Source: Cupriavidus taiwanensis LMG 19424
GTDB lineage: Bacteria; Pseudomonadota; Gammaproteobacteria; Burkholderiales; Burkholderiaceae
Assembly (NCBI RefSeq): GCF_000069785.1
Contig: NC_010530.1
Coordinates: 1,978,001 to 2,042,000, forward strand
Direction: 5' to 3'
Length of the DNA: 64,000 bases
Made by a program: the position numbers and the translations under genes. Positions 9,375 to 17,828 of this stretch are shown here, piece after piece. The notes beneath the pieces are model-generated. The model saw only the letters and a list, made by a program, of their open reading frames with translations. It was not told the origin of the DNA and did no database searches. The first letter of the stretch is position 1. Each line of letters starts with the position of its first letter.

Positions 9375-9410
9375 AAACACCGTAGGTGATCTAATTTACT
9401 TTTGGTAAAT
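9375..9410. promoter_or_regulatory. Tandem operator pair before the APC permease
   Basis: AAACAC-N5-GTGATC (9375-9391) and ATTTAC-N5-GTAAAT (9394-9410). The second is a perfect palindrome in its half-sites. The centres are 19 bp apart, exactly as in the pair at 3355-3390, and the position just after the -10 element is the same. Confidence 0.7.
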
Positions 9411-9481
9411 CAACAGACCGGGATGCCAGGCGCCCTGCGAATCGGGCAACTGGCAACCCGGGATGACAACAGGAGACAACC

Positions 9482-9529
9482 ATGAGAAACGCCCCCAGAA
9501 TCCCCGCCAGACATTCCCGACCGTCGTAA
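9482..9529 (+). CDS. Possible 15-codon leader peptide
   Basis: ATG at 9482 follows CAGGAGACAACC, a good ribosome-binding site, and encodes MRNAPRIPARHSRPS before TAA. It lies in the permease leader, 103 bases upstream of the permease start. No attenuator structure is evident. It may be a leader ORF or a chance ORF with a good Shine-Dalgarno site. Confidence 0.3.
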   Translation: MRNAPRIPARHSRPS

Positions 9530-9632
9530 TCCCGGCAGGCAGTACCGCAACGTACCCACCCAGACCGCAGACGGCAGACCGTGACGGAGCCTAGCTCCCG
9601 CAACACGGCGACCCGGGAAGCAAGGAGACATC

Positions 9633-11291
9633 GTGTATTCACAGAAAGACGTGCTGTCGCTCGGCGCGCAGGCGCCGCTCGCCCCCGCGCAGCAACCGCA
9701 GCAGCAAACCCAGCAACAAGCCCCATCGCATGAACTGCAGCGCACGCTGACCTGGAAGGACGCCTTCTGGGTCACCAGCGGCGTGCCCGCGGGCGTGCTC
9801 TTCACCATCGGCGGCGTGTCCGCCACCATCGGCAACCCGGCCTGGGTGATCTGGATCCTGGCCATCCTGGTCGGCTTTGCCCAGTGCTTCGTCTACGCCG
9901 AGATCTCGGGCCTGTATCCGCACAAGTCGGGCGGCGCGTCGGTGTACGGCGCGATGGGCTGGGTCCGCTACAGCAAGTTCGTCGCACCGGTTTCGGTCTG
10001 GTGCAACTGGGTGGCGTGGTCGCCGATGCTGGCGCTCGGCACCAGCCTGGCGGCCGGCTATATGCTGAGCGCGCTGTTCCCGGCCGATTCCGTCATCAAC
10101 ACCTGGCAGCTGACGCTGGTGGACCTGGGCTTCGTCAGCAAGGGCCTGACGCTGCGGGTGAATTCCACCTTCCTGCTCGCCACCGCGTTCCTGCTGATTA
10201 CCTTCAAGCTGCAGCACAGCGGCGCCTCCGCGGCGGCGACCACGCAGCGCATCCTGGGCATCGCCTCGCTGACGCCGCTGGTGGTGATCGCGCTGGTGCC
10301 GCTGTTCACCGGCGACATGCCCTCGACCAGCTTCTTCCCGCTGCTGCCGCTGACGCATGACGCTTCCGGCGCCGCGGTGCTGGGCGGCTGGAACGCCGCC
10401 GGCATCAGCACGGCGATGGGCGCGATGTTCCTGGCTTGCTGGTCGACCTTCGGCTTCGAGACCGCGGTGTGCTACACCCGCGAGTTCAAGGACCCGCAGA
10501 AGGACACCTTCAAGGCGATCTTCTGGTCCGGCGTGCTGTGCCTGTTCATGTTCATCGCGGTGCCGATCGCCTTCCAGGGTTCGCTCGGTCTGCAGGGCAT
10601 GCTGGCACCCGACATCATCGACGGATCCGGCGTGGGCGCGGCGATGGCCAGGTTCGTCGGCGGCGGCGCGGTGGTATTCAACGTGATCGTGGTGATGCTG
10701 GTGCTGGCGATCCTGCTGATCGTGATGACCTCGATGATGGGCTCGTCCCGCACGCTGTACCAGGCGTCGGTCGACGGCTGGCTGCCGCGCTACCTTTCGC
10801 ACGTGAACGAGCACGGCTCGCCCACGCGCGCGATGTGGACGGACCTGCTGTTCAACCTGTTCCTGCTGCTGATGTCGAACTACATGGCAGTACTGTCGAT
10901 CAGCAACGTCTGCTACATGATCTTCGTGTTCCTGAACCTGCAGTCTGGCTGGATCCACCGCATGGACCGTCCCGACTGGCCGCGGCCGTACAAGTGCAAG
11001 AACTGGCTGCTGGCGCTGGGCGCGTTCCTCGGCTTCTTCGACCTGGCCTTTGTCGGCGCCGGCGCCAACTTCCAGGGCGAACACACGCTGCGCAACGGCC
11101 TGATCGCCGCGCTGCTGATCGTGCCGGTCTTCATCTACCGCCACTACATTCAGGACAAGGGCCGCTTCCCCGAGTCGATGCGCCGCGACATGGAACTGCC
11201 CAACGCGCGCGCCGGCGTCCTGCCCTATGTGGCGCTGGTCGTCGGCGCGCTGGTGGTGTGGATTGCCGCCAGGCTGACGGTGATCACCTGA
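9633..11291 (+). CDS. APC-superfamily amino acid/amine permease
   Basis: 552 residues from a GTG behind AAGGAG. A Gln/Pro-rich N-terminal tail of about 38 residues precedes a 12-14 helix membrane core. The first helix has the APC-type glycine-rich break (FWVTSGVPAGVLFTIGG), and the SRTLYQASVDGWLP motif lies in the second half. Members are proton- or antiport-driven carriers for amino acids, amines and related cations. The shared operator pair and the neighbouring reductase gene link it to the Rieske oxygenase pathway, so it probably imports the quaternary amine or an amino-acid-like betaine. The specificity is unknown. Confidence 0.85.
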   Translation: MYSQKDVLSLGAQAPLAPAQQPQQQTQQQAPSHELQRTLTWKDAFWVTSGVPAGVLFTIGGVSATIGNPAWVIWILAILVGFAQCFVYAEISGLYPHKSGGASVYGAMGWVRYSKFVAPVSVWCNWVAWSPMLALGTSLAAGYMLSALFPADSVINTWQLTLVDLGFVSKGLTLRVNSTFLLATAFLLITFKLQHSGASAAATTQRILGIASLTPLVVIALVPLFTGDMPSTSFFPLLPLTHDASGAAVLGGWNAAGISTAMGAMFLACWSTFGFETAVCYTREFKDPQKDTFKAIFWSGVLCLFMFIAVPIAFQGSLGLQGMLAPDIIDGSGVGAAMARFVGGGAVVFNVIVVMLVLAILLIVMTSMMGSSRTLYQASVDGWLPRYLSHVNEHGSPTRAMWTDLLFNLFLLLMSNYMAVLSISNVCYMIFVFLNLQSGWIHRMDRPDWPRPYKCKNWLLALGAFLGFFDLAFVGAGANFQGEHTLRNGLIAALLIVPVFIYRHYIQDKGRFPESMRRDMELPNARAGVLPYVALVVGALVVWIAARLTVIT

Positions 11292-11371
11292 TCGCCCTGG
11301 GCGGGCCGGCACCATGCCGACCCGCCTTCCCTCCCGCATTTCCCGCCTTTCCTGATTTCCGAGGTACCGCC

Positions 11372-12325
11372 ATGACTGACACGCTCCGCGTACGCGTCGG
11401 CCGCGTCGAACCGCTGGCCGCCGGCATCAAGCGCTTCACCCTGCAACCTTGCGACGGCGGCGCGCTGCCTGCCTTCGACAGCGGCAGCCACGTCGTCGTC
11501 CACATGGACGGCGGACGCCTGCGCAACGCCTACTCGCTCACCAGCACGCTCGGCGAACCCGGCCACTACCAGATCGCCGTGCGGCTGGAAGAAGCCTCGC
11601 GCGGCGGCTCGCGCTTCATGCACGAACAGGTGCGCGAAGGCGATGAACTGCATATCGGCACGCCCGGCAACCTGTTCAGCCTGGACCACGGCGCCGGCCG
11701 CCACCTGCTGATCGCCGGCGGCATCGGCATCACGCCGTTCATGACGCATATCCAGGCGCTGGCCGCGCACGGCGCCGCCTTCGAGTTGCATTACTGCTTC
11801 CGCAACACGCAGTCCGCCGCCTTCCTCGACGTGCTGCCCGCCACGCTGCTGCCCGGCCAGCTGCACCGGTACGAGAGCGACAACGGCACCCTGCTCGACA
11901 TCGCCGCGCTGATCGCCGCACAGCCCGCCGACACCCACGTCTACGTATGCGGCCCGGCCCCGCTCAACGATGCCGTAGTCAACGCCGCACGCGCCGCCGG
12001 CTGGGACCCCGCGCGCATCCACTTCGAGCAATTCCGCAACGAGGTCGACGCCACCGGCGGCGCCTTCGAGGCCGTGCTGCAAAAGAGCGGGAAGACGCTG
12101 CAGGTCGGCGCCGACGAATCGCTGCTGCGCGCGATCGAGAAGGCCGGGATCAAGGTGGACTGCATGTGCCGCGAGGGCATCTGCGGCTCGTGCGAGACCG
12201 CCATCGTCGAGGGCGAGGCCGACCATCGCGACCAGTACCTGTCCGACGCCGAGAAGGCGGCACAGAAGACCATGATGCTGTGCGTGTCGCGGTGCAAGGG
12301 GCAGCGGCTGGTGCTGGATCTGTGA
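11372..12325 (+). CDS. Ferredoxin-NAD(P)H oxidoreductase (PDR/VanB type), partner of the Rieske oxygenase
   Basis: 317 residues. The flavin-binding motif RNAYSLTS is at 51-58, the nucleotide-binding motif GGIGITPF at 116-123, and a C-terminal plant-type 2Fe-2S domain has ligands C266, C271, C274 and C304 (C-x4-C-x2-C-x29-C). This is the phthalate dioxygenase reductase/CntB/YeaX domain order. It takes electrons from NAD(P)H and passes them to the Rieske centre of the oxygenase. It lies 80 bases after the permease, 6.8 kb from the oxygenase, but the shared operators suggest co-expression. No other Rieske oxygenase is in the window. Confidence 0.9.
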   Translation: MTDTLRVRVGRVEPLAAGIKRFTLQPCDGGALPAFDSGSHVVVHMDGGRLRNAYSLTSTLGEPGHYQIAVRLEEASRGGSRFMHEQVREGDELHIGTPGNLFSLDHGAGRHLLIAGGIGITPFMTHIQALAAHGAAFELHYCFRNTQSAAFLDVLPATLLPGQLHRYESDNGTLLDIAALIAAQPADTHVYVCGPAPLNDAVVNAARAAGWDPARIHFEQFRNEVDATGGAFEAVLQKSGKTLQVGADESLLRAIEKAGIKVDCMCREGICGSCETAIVEGEADHRDQYLSDAEKAAQKTMMLCVSRCKGQRLVLDL

Positions 12326-12339
12326 GGGAATGGCAGAAC

Positions 12340-12399
12340 TGCAACCTTTTGGTTGCATTTCACGGGCGGAGCTCCTACGATGCAACCATCGCGTTGCAT
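12340..12399. promoter_or_regulatory. Promoter and two operators of the SRPBCC/ArsR pair
   Basis: Two palindromes share TGCAAC-N6-GTTGCA: TGCAACC-TTTT-GGTTGCA (12340-12357) and ATGCAAC-N6-GTTGCAT (12380-12399). Their centres are 41 bp apart, close to four helical turns. Between and within them sit TTGCAT (12353-12358) and TACGAT (12376-12381), a sigma-70 promoter with a 17-base spacer. Binding would cover both promoter elements, so the ArsR protein encoded downstream very likely represses its own operon. Confidence 0.75.
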
Positions 12400-12426
12400 G
12401 TTGATACCTGAACCAGGAGACCGCCC

Positions 12427-12891
12427 ATGCCTTCCAACACCGACCGCATCGAACGCAGCATCCTGATCGAAGCCCCGGTCGCGCGCGTCTGGCACGCGCT
12501 GACCGATGCCGATACCTTCGGCAGCTGGTTCGGCGTCCGCTTCGACGGCGCCACCTTCGCCCCGGGCGCACGCGTGGTGGGCAGCATCACCTATCCGGGT
12601 TATGAATACCTGAAGTTCGATGTCCACGTCGAACGCATGGAGCCGGAACGGCTGCTGTCGTGGCGCTGGCATCCGGCGCCGCTGGAACGCGGGCGCGATT
12701 ACTCGGACGAGCCGGCCACGCTGGTGGAATTCACACTGCGCGAGGTGGAAGGCGGGACCATGCTGACCGTGGTCGAGTCCGGCTTTGACCAGATCCCGCC
12801 CGAACGCCGGCAGGAAGCCTTCCGCATCAACAGCGGCGGCTGGGACGCGCAGGTCAACAATATCCGCGAGCATGTTGCCGGCGTTGCCTGA
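12427..12891 (+). CDS. SRPBCC (AHSA1-type) domain protein
   Basis: 154 residues. The start IERSILIEAPVARVWHALTD and the later FGSWFGVRFDG are typical of the AHSA1/START-like SRPBCC fold, a helix-grip domain that binds hydrophobic ligands in a deep cavity. No catalytic residues are evident. It overlaps the ArsR gene by 20 bases. This pairing is widespread in bacteria, and the ligand-binding protein may buffer or modify the compound sensed by the regulator. That role is inference. Confidence 0.85.
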   Translation: MPSNTDRIERSILIEAPVARVWHALTDADTFGSWFGVRFDGATFAPGARVVGSITYPGYEYLKFDVHVERMEPERLLSWRWHPAPLERGRDYSDEPATLVEFTLREVEGGTMLTVVESGFDQIPPERRQEAFRINSGGWDAQVNNIREHVAGVA

Positions 12892-13231
12892 AGCGCTGCC
12901 GGACGCGCCGGAACTGCGGCAGTCCGCCGCGGTGTTTGCCGCGCTCGGCGACGAGACCCGGCTGCGGCTGGTGGCGGCGTTGTGCGCCGGCGGCGCGATG
13001 TCGATCGCGCAGCTGACGGCGGGCAGCGCCATGACGCGGCAGGCGGTGACCAAGCACCTGCAGGTGCTGGCGCAGGCGGGGCTGGTGCACGACAGCCGCG
13101 CGGGACGCGAGCGCTTGTGGCAATTCGAGCCGGGCCAGCTGGAAGCCGCGCGCCGGTCGCTGGAGGCGATCGGGCGGCAATGGGAGTTTGCGCTGGGCAA
13201 GTTGAAGATGGCGGTGGAAGGAGAGCACTAG
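12872..13231 (+). CDS. ArsR-family transcriptional regulator
   Basis: 119 residues from ATG 12872, inside the end of the SRPBCC gene. The winged helix is complete: ALGDETRLRLVAAL, then MSIAQLTAGSAMTRQAVTKHLQVLAQAGLV, followed by an RERLWQFEP wing. The cysteine-based metal site of ArsR/SmtB (ELCVCDL) is absent; the equivalent position reads MSIAQLT, so this is a non-metal member. It is probably the repressor acting at the two TGCAAC-N6-GTTGCA sites upstream of its own operon. Confidence 0.87.
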   Translation: MLPALPEALPDAPELRQSAAVFAALGDETRLRLVAALCAGGAMSIAQLTAGSAMTRQAVTKHLQVLAQAGLVHDSRAGRERLWQFEPGQLEAARRSLEAIGRQWEFALGKLKMAVEGEH

Positions 13232-13364
13232 CTGGCTTTCTCCTGTCGCCCACAAGCCGTAGAGGGAGCAAACAAGCGGTCGCTGGCTGCCTCGCAGGTC
13301 ACGAAGTCCCGCCTTATCACCGCTATACTGACAGCCCGCCCATTCCAGCGAGAGGAAGCGCGCA

Positions 13365-14579
13365 GTGGCTGACCACGACCTGTCCAGGCTCAAGATCGAC
13401 CGGCAAGCCGCCGCGGCCGGCGTGCGTCTGCGCCCGCGGCGCCGATGGCTGCGCTACGCGGCCATCGCGGTGGTGCTGCTGGCGCTGGCCGGCATTGCCA
13501 TCCGGCTGGCCAGCCCGCGGCCGGTGCAGACCGCCACCGTCACCTCGGCCTTCCCTACGCAGAACTTCACGCTGCTGAACGCCACCGGCTATGTCGTGCC
13601 GCAACGCAAGGCGGCGGTTGCGTCGAAGGCGCAGGGCCGGCTGGAATGGCTGGGCGTGCTGGAAGGCTCGCGCGTGAAGAAGGACGAAGTGATCGCGCGG
13701 CTGGAAAGCAAGGACGTGGCCGCGTCGTTCGCGCAGGCCCAGGCGCAGGTCCAGGTGGCGCAGGCCAACCTGGCGCTGCAGCAGGCCGAGCTGAAGGACG
13801 CGGAGGTGAACCTGCGCCGCTCCAGGATATTGATCGTGCCGAACGCGATCTCGCGCACCCAGTACGACGCCGACGTGGCGCGCTTCGACAAGGCACGGGC
13901 GTCGGTGAACAGTTCGCGCGCGTCGGTGGTGTCGGCGCAGGCCAATGCGCGCGCGGCCGAGGTGGCGGTCGAGCAGACCGTGGTGCGCGCGCCGTTCGAC
14001 GGCGTGGTGCTGGTCAAGCATGCCAACGTGGGCGACAACATCACGCCTTTCTCGGCCGCGGCCGACACCAAGGGTGCGATCGTCACCATCGCCGACATGG
14101 AAACGCTGGAAGTCGAAGCCGATGTCGCCGAATCCAATATCGCCAGGATCCGCGTCGACCAGCCGTGCGAGCTGCTGCTCGATGCCCTGCCCGGCCTGCG
14201 GCTGGCCGGGCAGGTCTCGCGCATCGTGCCGACGGTGGACCGCTCCAAGGCCACCGTGCTGGTCAAGGTGCGCTTTGTCGACCGCGATGCGCGCGTACTG
14301 CCGGACATGAGCGCCAAGATTGCCTTCCTGTCGCGCGCGGCCACCGCGCAGGACCGCCAGCCGGTGGTCGCGGTGCAGCCGGCGGCAATCGCCACGCGCG
14401 ACGGCCGCCAGGTGGTCTACGTGGTGCGGGACGGCAAGGCGCACGAGATGACGGTCAAGACCGGCAACAAGCTGGGCGAACTGGTGGCCGTGCAGGGCGT
14501 CAAGCCCGGCGACGTGGTGGTGCTGTCGCCCGGCGACCAGATCGGCGACGGCAGCCGCGTCGCCACGTCCAAGCCATGA
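13365..14579 (+). CDS. Periplasmic adaptor (MacA/HlyD type) of an ABC exporter
   Basis: 404 residues from a GTG behind GAGAGGAAG; a TATACT element lies at 13324-13329. A cytoplasmic basic start is followed by one membrane segment at about 29-46. Then come a lipoyl/barrel-sandwich half, a coiled-coil hairpin rich in Ala, Gln and Val (about 115-205) and beta-barrel domains. ATP-binding and permease genes follow directly, so it should bridge the inner-membrane ABC transporter to an outer-membrane channel. No outer-membrane channel gene is present here. The substrate is unknown; macrolides, peptides or lipids are usual for MacAB-like systems. Confidence 0.87.
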   Translation: MADHDLSRLKIDRQAAAAGVRLRPRRRWLRYAAIAVVLLALAGIAIRLASPRPVQTATVTSAFPTQNFTLLNATGYVVPQRKAAVASKAQGRLEWLGVLEGSRVKKDEVIARLESKDVAASFAQAQAQVQVAQANLALQQAELKDAEVNLRRSRILIVPNAISRTQYDADVARFDKARASVNSSRASVVSAQANARAAEVAVEQTVVRAPFDGVVLVKHANVGDNITPFSAAADTKGAIVTIADMETLEVEADVAESNIARIRVDQPCELLLDALPGLRLAGQVSRIVPTVDRSKATVLVKVRFVDRDARVLPDMSAKIAFLSRAATAQDRQPVVAVQPAAIATRDGRQVVYVVRDGKAHEMTVKTGNKLGELVAVQGVKPGDVVVLSPGDQIGDGSRVATSKP

Positions 14580-14589
14580 GGGGCGCCGC

Positions 14590-15282
14590 ATGAGCACGGC
14601 GCCGCTGGTGCAGATCGCGCACGTCGCCAAGTCGTACCGGCGCGGCGTGCAGACGGTGCCGGTGCTGACCGATATCTCGCTGGAGATCGGCGAAGGCGAT
14701 TTCGTCGCGCTGATGGGCCCCTCCGGCTCGGGCAAGAGCACGCTGCTGAACCTGATTGCCGGCATCGACCGGCCCGACAGCGGCACGCTGCGCGTCGCCG
14801 GGCTGGACATCACGCAGCTGCCGGAAGCGGCGCTGGCCGACTGGCGCGCCGCCAATGTCGGCTTTATCTTCCAGTTCTACAACCTGATGCCGGTGCTGAC
14901 CGCGTTCGAGAACGTCGAGCTGCCGCTGATGCTGACGCGCCTGCCGCGGGCGGAGCGGCGCGCGCGCGTGGAACTGGTGCTGGACATGGTCAACCTGGCC
15001 GACCGCATGAGCCACTATCCGTCGGAGCTGTCGGGCGGCCAGCAGCAGCGCGTGGCGATCGCGCGCGCGCTGATCACCGACCCCGCGCTGATCGTCGCCG
15101 ACGAGCCCACCGGCGACCTCGACCGCACCTCGGCGGCCGAGATCCTGGCGATGCTGCAGCGGCTCAACGCTGATGCCGGCAAAACCATCATCATGGTCAC
15201 GCACGATGCGCACGCCGCCGCCGCGGCCGGCTCGCTGGTCCACCTGGAGAAGGGGGAGCTGATCCGTGGCGAGCCGGCGTAG
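14590..15282 (+). CDS. ABC transporter ATP-binding protein (MacB/LolD type)
   Basis: 230 residues. Walker A is GPSGSGKS at 43-50, the signature motif is LSGGQQQR, Walker B ends ADEPTGDLD, and an H-loop histidine lies in MVTHD. The DEPTGDLD form is typical of the MacB/LolD/FtsE group. It starts 10 bases after the adaptor gene and would power the two FtsX-type permeases encoded next. Confidence 0.92.
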   Translation: MSTAPLVQIAHVAKSYRRGVQTVPVLTDISLEIGEGDFVALMGPSGSGKSTLLNLIAGIDRPDSGTLRVAGLDITQLPEAALADWRAANVGFIFQFYNLMPVLTAFENVELPLMLTRLPRAERRARVELVLDMVNLADRMSHYPSELSGGQQQRVAIARALITDPALIVADEPTGDLDRTSAAEILAMLQRLNADAGKTIIMVTHDAHAAAAAGSLVHLEKGELIRGEPA

Positions 15283-15294
15283 CCTCCATTCACC

Positions 15295-16449
15295 ATGTAC
15301 GCGCTCAAGCTGATCGCCCGCAATGCGCTGCGGCACAAGCTGCGCACCACGCTGACGGTGTTCGGGCTGGTGATCGCGGTGCTGGCGTTCGGGCTGCTGC
15401 AGACCGTGATCGATGCCTGGTATGCCGGCGCCTCGGCCGCCTCCAGCGCGCGGCTGGTCACGCGCAATGCGATCTCGCTGGTGTTTCCGCTGCCGCTCAG
15501 CTACGAAAGCCGCATCAAGGGCATCGACGGCGTGACGATGGTGGCGCGCTCCAACTGGTTTGGCGGGGTCTATCGCGATCCCAAGAACTTCTTCGCGCAG
15601 TTCGCGGTGTCCGACAACTACCTGGACCTCTACCCCGAATTCATTGTCCCGGATGCGCAGCGCGCCGACTACCAGCGCGACCGCAAGGGCGCGCTGGTTG
15701 GGCGCCAGCTGGCCGACCAGTTCGGCTTCAAGGTGGGCGACGTGATCCCCATCAAGGGGACCATCTATCCCGGCACCTGGGAGTTCGTGGTGCGCGGCAT
15801 CATGGACGGGCGCGACGAGAGCACCATCACGCGACAGATGGTGTTCCACTGGGAATACCTGAACGAGACCGTGCGCAAGCGCACGCCGCGCCAGGCCGAC
15901 CAGGTCGGCGTCTATATTTTGGGCGTCGGCAATCCCGACAACACCGCGGCGATCTCGCGCCAGGTCGATGGCGTGTTCCGCAATTCGCTGGCCGAAACGC
16001 TGACCGAGACCGAGCAGGCCTTCCAGCTGGGCTTTGTCGCCATGTCCAACCAGATCATCGCGGCAATTCGCGTGGTGTCGTATGTGGTGATCGTCATCAT
16101 CATGGCGGTCATGGCCAACGCCATGGCAATGAGCGCGCGCGAGCGCACCGTGGAATACGCCACGCTCAAGGCGCTGGGCTTCGGCCCCGGCTTCCTGGCG
16201 CTGCTGGTGTTCGGCGAATCGCTGGCGCTGTGCGTGGCCGGCGGCGCGCTCGGCATGCTCGCCACGCCGCCGGTGGCCAGCGCTTTCAAGCAGGCGGTAG
16301 GCGGCGTATTCCCGGTGTTCACGGTGTCGCCGCAGACCATGCAGTTGCAGGCGGCGTGCGCGCTGGCGGTGGGTATCTTTGCCGGCATCGTGCCGGCGGT
16401 GCAGGCGGCGCGCGTGCGCATCGTCGAGGGCCTGCGGGCCATCGGCTAG
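15295..16449 (+). CDS. ABC transporter permease (FtsX/MacB-type), first copy
   Basis: 384 residues. One N-terminal membrane segment (about 22-42) is followed by a large periplasmic domain and three membrane segments in the last 130 residues, the MacB/FtsX layout without a fused ATPase. The FtsX motif region [16 protein letters not shown] is present near residue 285. It probably pairs with the second permease as a heterodimer. Confidence 0.88.
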   Translation: MYALKLIARNALRHKLRTTLTVFGLVIAVLAFGLLQTVIDAWYAGASAASSARLVTRNAISLVFPLPLSYESRIKGIDGVTMVARSNWFGGVYRDPKNFFAQFAVSDNYLDLYPEFIVPDAQRADYQRDRKGALVGRQLADQFGFKVGDVIPIKGTIYPGTWEFVVRGIMDGRDESTITRQMVFHWEYLNETVRKRTPRQADQVGVYILGVGNPDNTAAISRQVDGVFRNSLAETLTETEQAFQLGFVAMSNQIIAAIRVVSYVVIVIIMAVMANAMAMSARERTVEYATLKALGFGPGFLALLVFGESLALCVAGGALGMLATPPVASAFKQAVGGVFPVFTVSPQTMQLQAACALAVGIFAGIVPAVQAARVRIVEGLRAIG

Positions 16450-16464
16450 CGCGAGGAGACCGCC

Positions 16465-17631
16465 ATGGCCATCCCGCTGACCTATATCGCGCGCAACCTG
16501 TGGGCCAGGCGCCTCACCACCGCGCTGACCGCGGCCGGCCTGGCGCTGGTGGTCTTTGTCTTCGCCACCATGCTGATGCTCGACGCCGGGCTGAAAAAGA
16601 CGCTGGTCACCACCGGCGAGCACGACAACGTGGTGGTGATCCGCAAGGGCGCCGAGACCGAGATCCAGAGCGCGGTCAACCGCGACCAGGCCAGCATCAT
16701 CGAGATGCATCCGGCCGTGGCCATGGGCCGCGACGGCCGCCCGCTGGCGTCGCGCGAGGCCGTGGTGCTGATCTCGCTGACCAAGGCCAGCACCGGCCAG
16801 CCGTCCAACGTGGTGATCCGCGGCATCTCGCCGGCGGGCATGGACCTGCGCCCGCAGGTGCGGCTGGTGGCCGGGCGCATGTTCCGCCCGGGCTCGTCCG
16901 AGATCATTGTCGGCAGCAGCATCGCCCGCGGCTTTGCCGGCGTGCAGATTGGCGGACACTTGCGCTTTGCGCAGCGCGACTGGACGGTGGTGGGACACTT
17001 CGACGCCGGCGGCAGCGGCTTCGACTCCGAGATCTGGGGCGACGTGGACCAATTGATGCAATCGTTCCGGCGCAACGCGTATTCATCGATGGTGGTCAGG
17101 CTGGCCGATTCCGCGCTGTTCGACCGTTTTCGCGCCGAGCTCGACGTCGATCCCCGGCTTGCCGACGAGGCCAAGCGCGAGCAGGCCTTCTACAGCGACC
17201 AGTCCAAGGCCCTGTCCGGCTTTATCAATATCCTGGGCTTCACGCTGTCCACCATCTTCTCGATCGCGGCGATGATCGGCGCCATGATTACCATGTACGC
17301 GTCGGTGGCCAACCGGGTGGCGGAAATCGGCACGCTGCGCGCGCTCGGCTTCCAGCGCGCCAGCGTGCTGGCCGCGTTCCTGGCCGAAGCCGCGCTGCTG
17401 GGCCTGGTGGGCGGCGCCGCCGGCCTGGCCTGCGCGGCGCTGATGCAATTCGCGTCGTTTTCCACCACCAACTTCCAGACCTTCGCCGACCTGTCGTTCC
17501 GCTTTATCCTGACGCCGGCGATTGCGCTGCAGACGCTGGCGTTCTCGATGGCGATGGGGCTGGCAGGGGGATTCCTGCCGGCGGTGCGGGCGGCGCGGAT
17601 GAATATTGTGGAGGCGTTGCGGGCGCGTTGA
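16465..17631 (+). CDS. ABC transporter permease (FtsX/MacB-type), second copy
   Basis: 388 residues with the same layout as the preceding permease: a membrane segment at about 18-38, a periplasmic domain, and three C-terminal membrane segments with VAEIGTLRALGFQRASVL. The two copies share the fold but have clearly diverged, suggesting a heterodimeric transporter. It is the last gene of the exporter operon. A hairpin lies about 30 bases downstream. Confidence 0.88.
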   Translation: MAIPLTYIARNLWARRLTTALTAAGLALVVFVFATMLMLDAGLKKTLVTTGEHDNVVVIRKGAETEIQSAVNRDQASIIEMHPAVAMGRDGRPLASREAVVLISLTKASTGQPSNVVIRGISPAGMDLRPQVRLVAGRMFRPGSSEIIVGSSIARGFAGVQIGGHLRFAQRDWTVVGHFDAGGSGFDSEIWGDVDQLMQSFRRNAYSSMVVRLADSALFDRFRAELDVDPRLADEAKREQAFYSDQSKALSGFINILGFTLSTIFSIAAMIGAMITMYASVANRVAEIGTLRALGFQRASVLAAFLAEAALLGLVGGAAGLACAALMQFASFSTTNFQTFADLSFRFILTPAIALQTLAFSMAMGLAGGFLPAVRAARMNIVEALRAR

Positions 17632-17660
17632 TGGTTGATGCTACGCCGCCCGCTGGTTTG

Positions 17661-17689
17661 CTCCCCTCTCCCGCAAGCGGGATAGGGAG
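17661..17689. repeat. Imperfect hairpin after the ABC exporter operon
   Basis: CTCCCCTCTCCCGC and GCGGGATAGGGAG form a stem with a two-base loop and small bulges. The pattern looks like the dispersed CTCCC...GGGAG intergenic hairpins common in Burkholderiales. There is no T-run after it; it may still assist termination. Confidence 0.45.
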
Positions 17690-17828
17690 TACGCAATCGG
17701 GAGTTGGAAATTTCCAGGGCGTCTGCCAGCGGCTCCAGCACCCTTGCGTGGCCCATCCTTTCCTTGCCTTCTCCCCGGTGTCCGACTACAACCCGTAGTG
17801 ATGCATGCTACGCGTCAGGACGCCCCCG

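Larger units (their letters stand above)
9295..9632 (+). other. 338-base regulatory region before the APC permease
   Basis: This gap holds a sigma-70-like promoter (9341-9369), the tandem operator pair (9375-9410), a possible 15-codon leader ORF (9482-9529) and an unassigned stretch of about 100 bases before the permease start. No larger gene is visible. Confidence 0.6.

Noticed and set aside
9665..9740. Gln/Pro/Ala-rich stretch at the start of the APC permease as a possible sequencing or start error
   Set aside because: The frame is open, the GTG has a strong AAGGAG site, and low-complexity cytoplasmic tails occur in such carriers.
9639..11339. Long minus-strand frame opposite the APC permease
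   Set aside because: Low-complexity His/Arg/Gln composition and full overlap with a clear membrane protein gene mark it as a shadow.
11372..12325. Separate catabolic role for the reductase, unrelated to the oxygenase 6.8 kb upstream
   Set aside because: It follows the permease on the same strand, the permease promoter carries the oxygenase operator pair, and no other oxygenase is in the window.
14500..17061. Very long open frame on the minus strand (over 850 codons)
   Set aside because: It runs antisense to the ABC ATPase and permease genes, is rich in His, Arg, Gln and Ala, and has no domain pattern. It is a GC-rich shadow frame.
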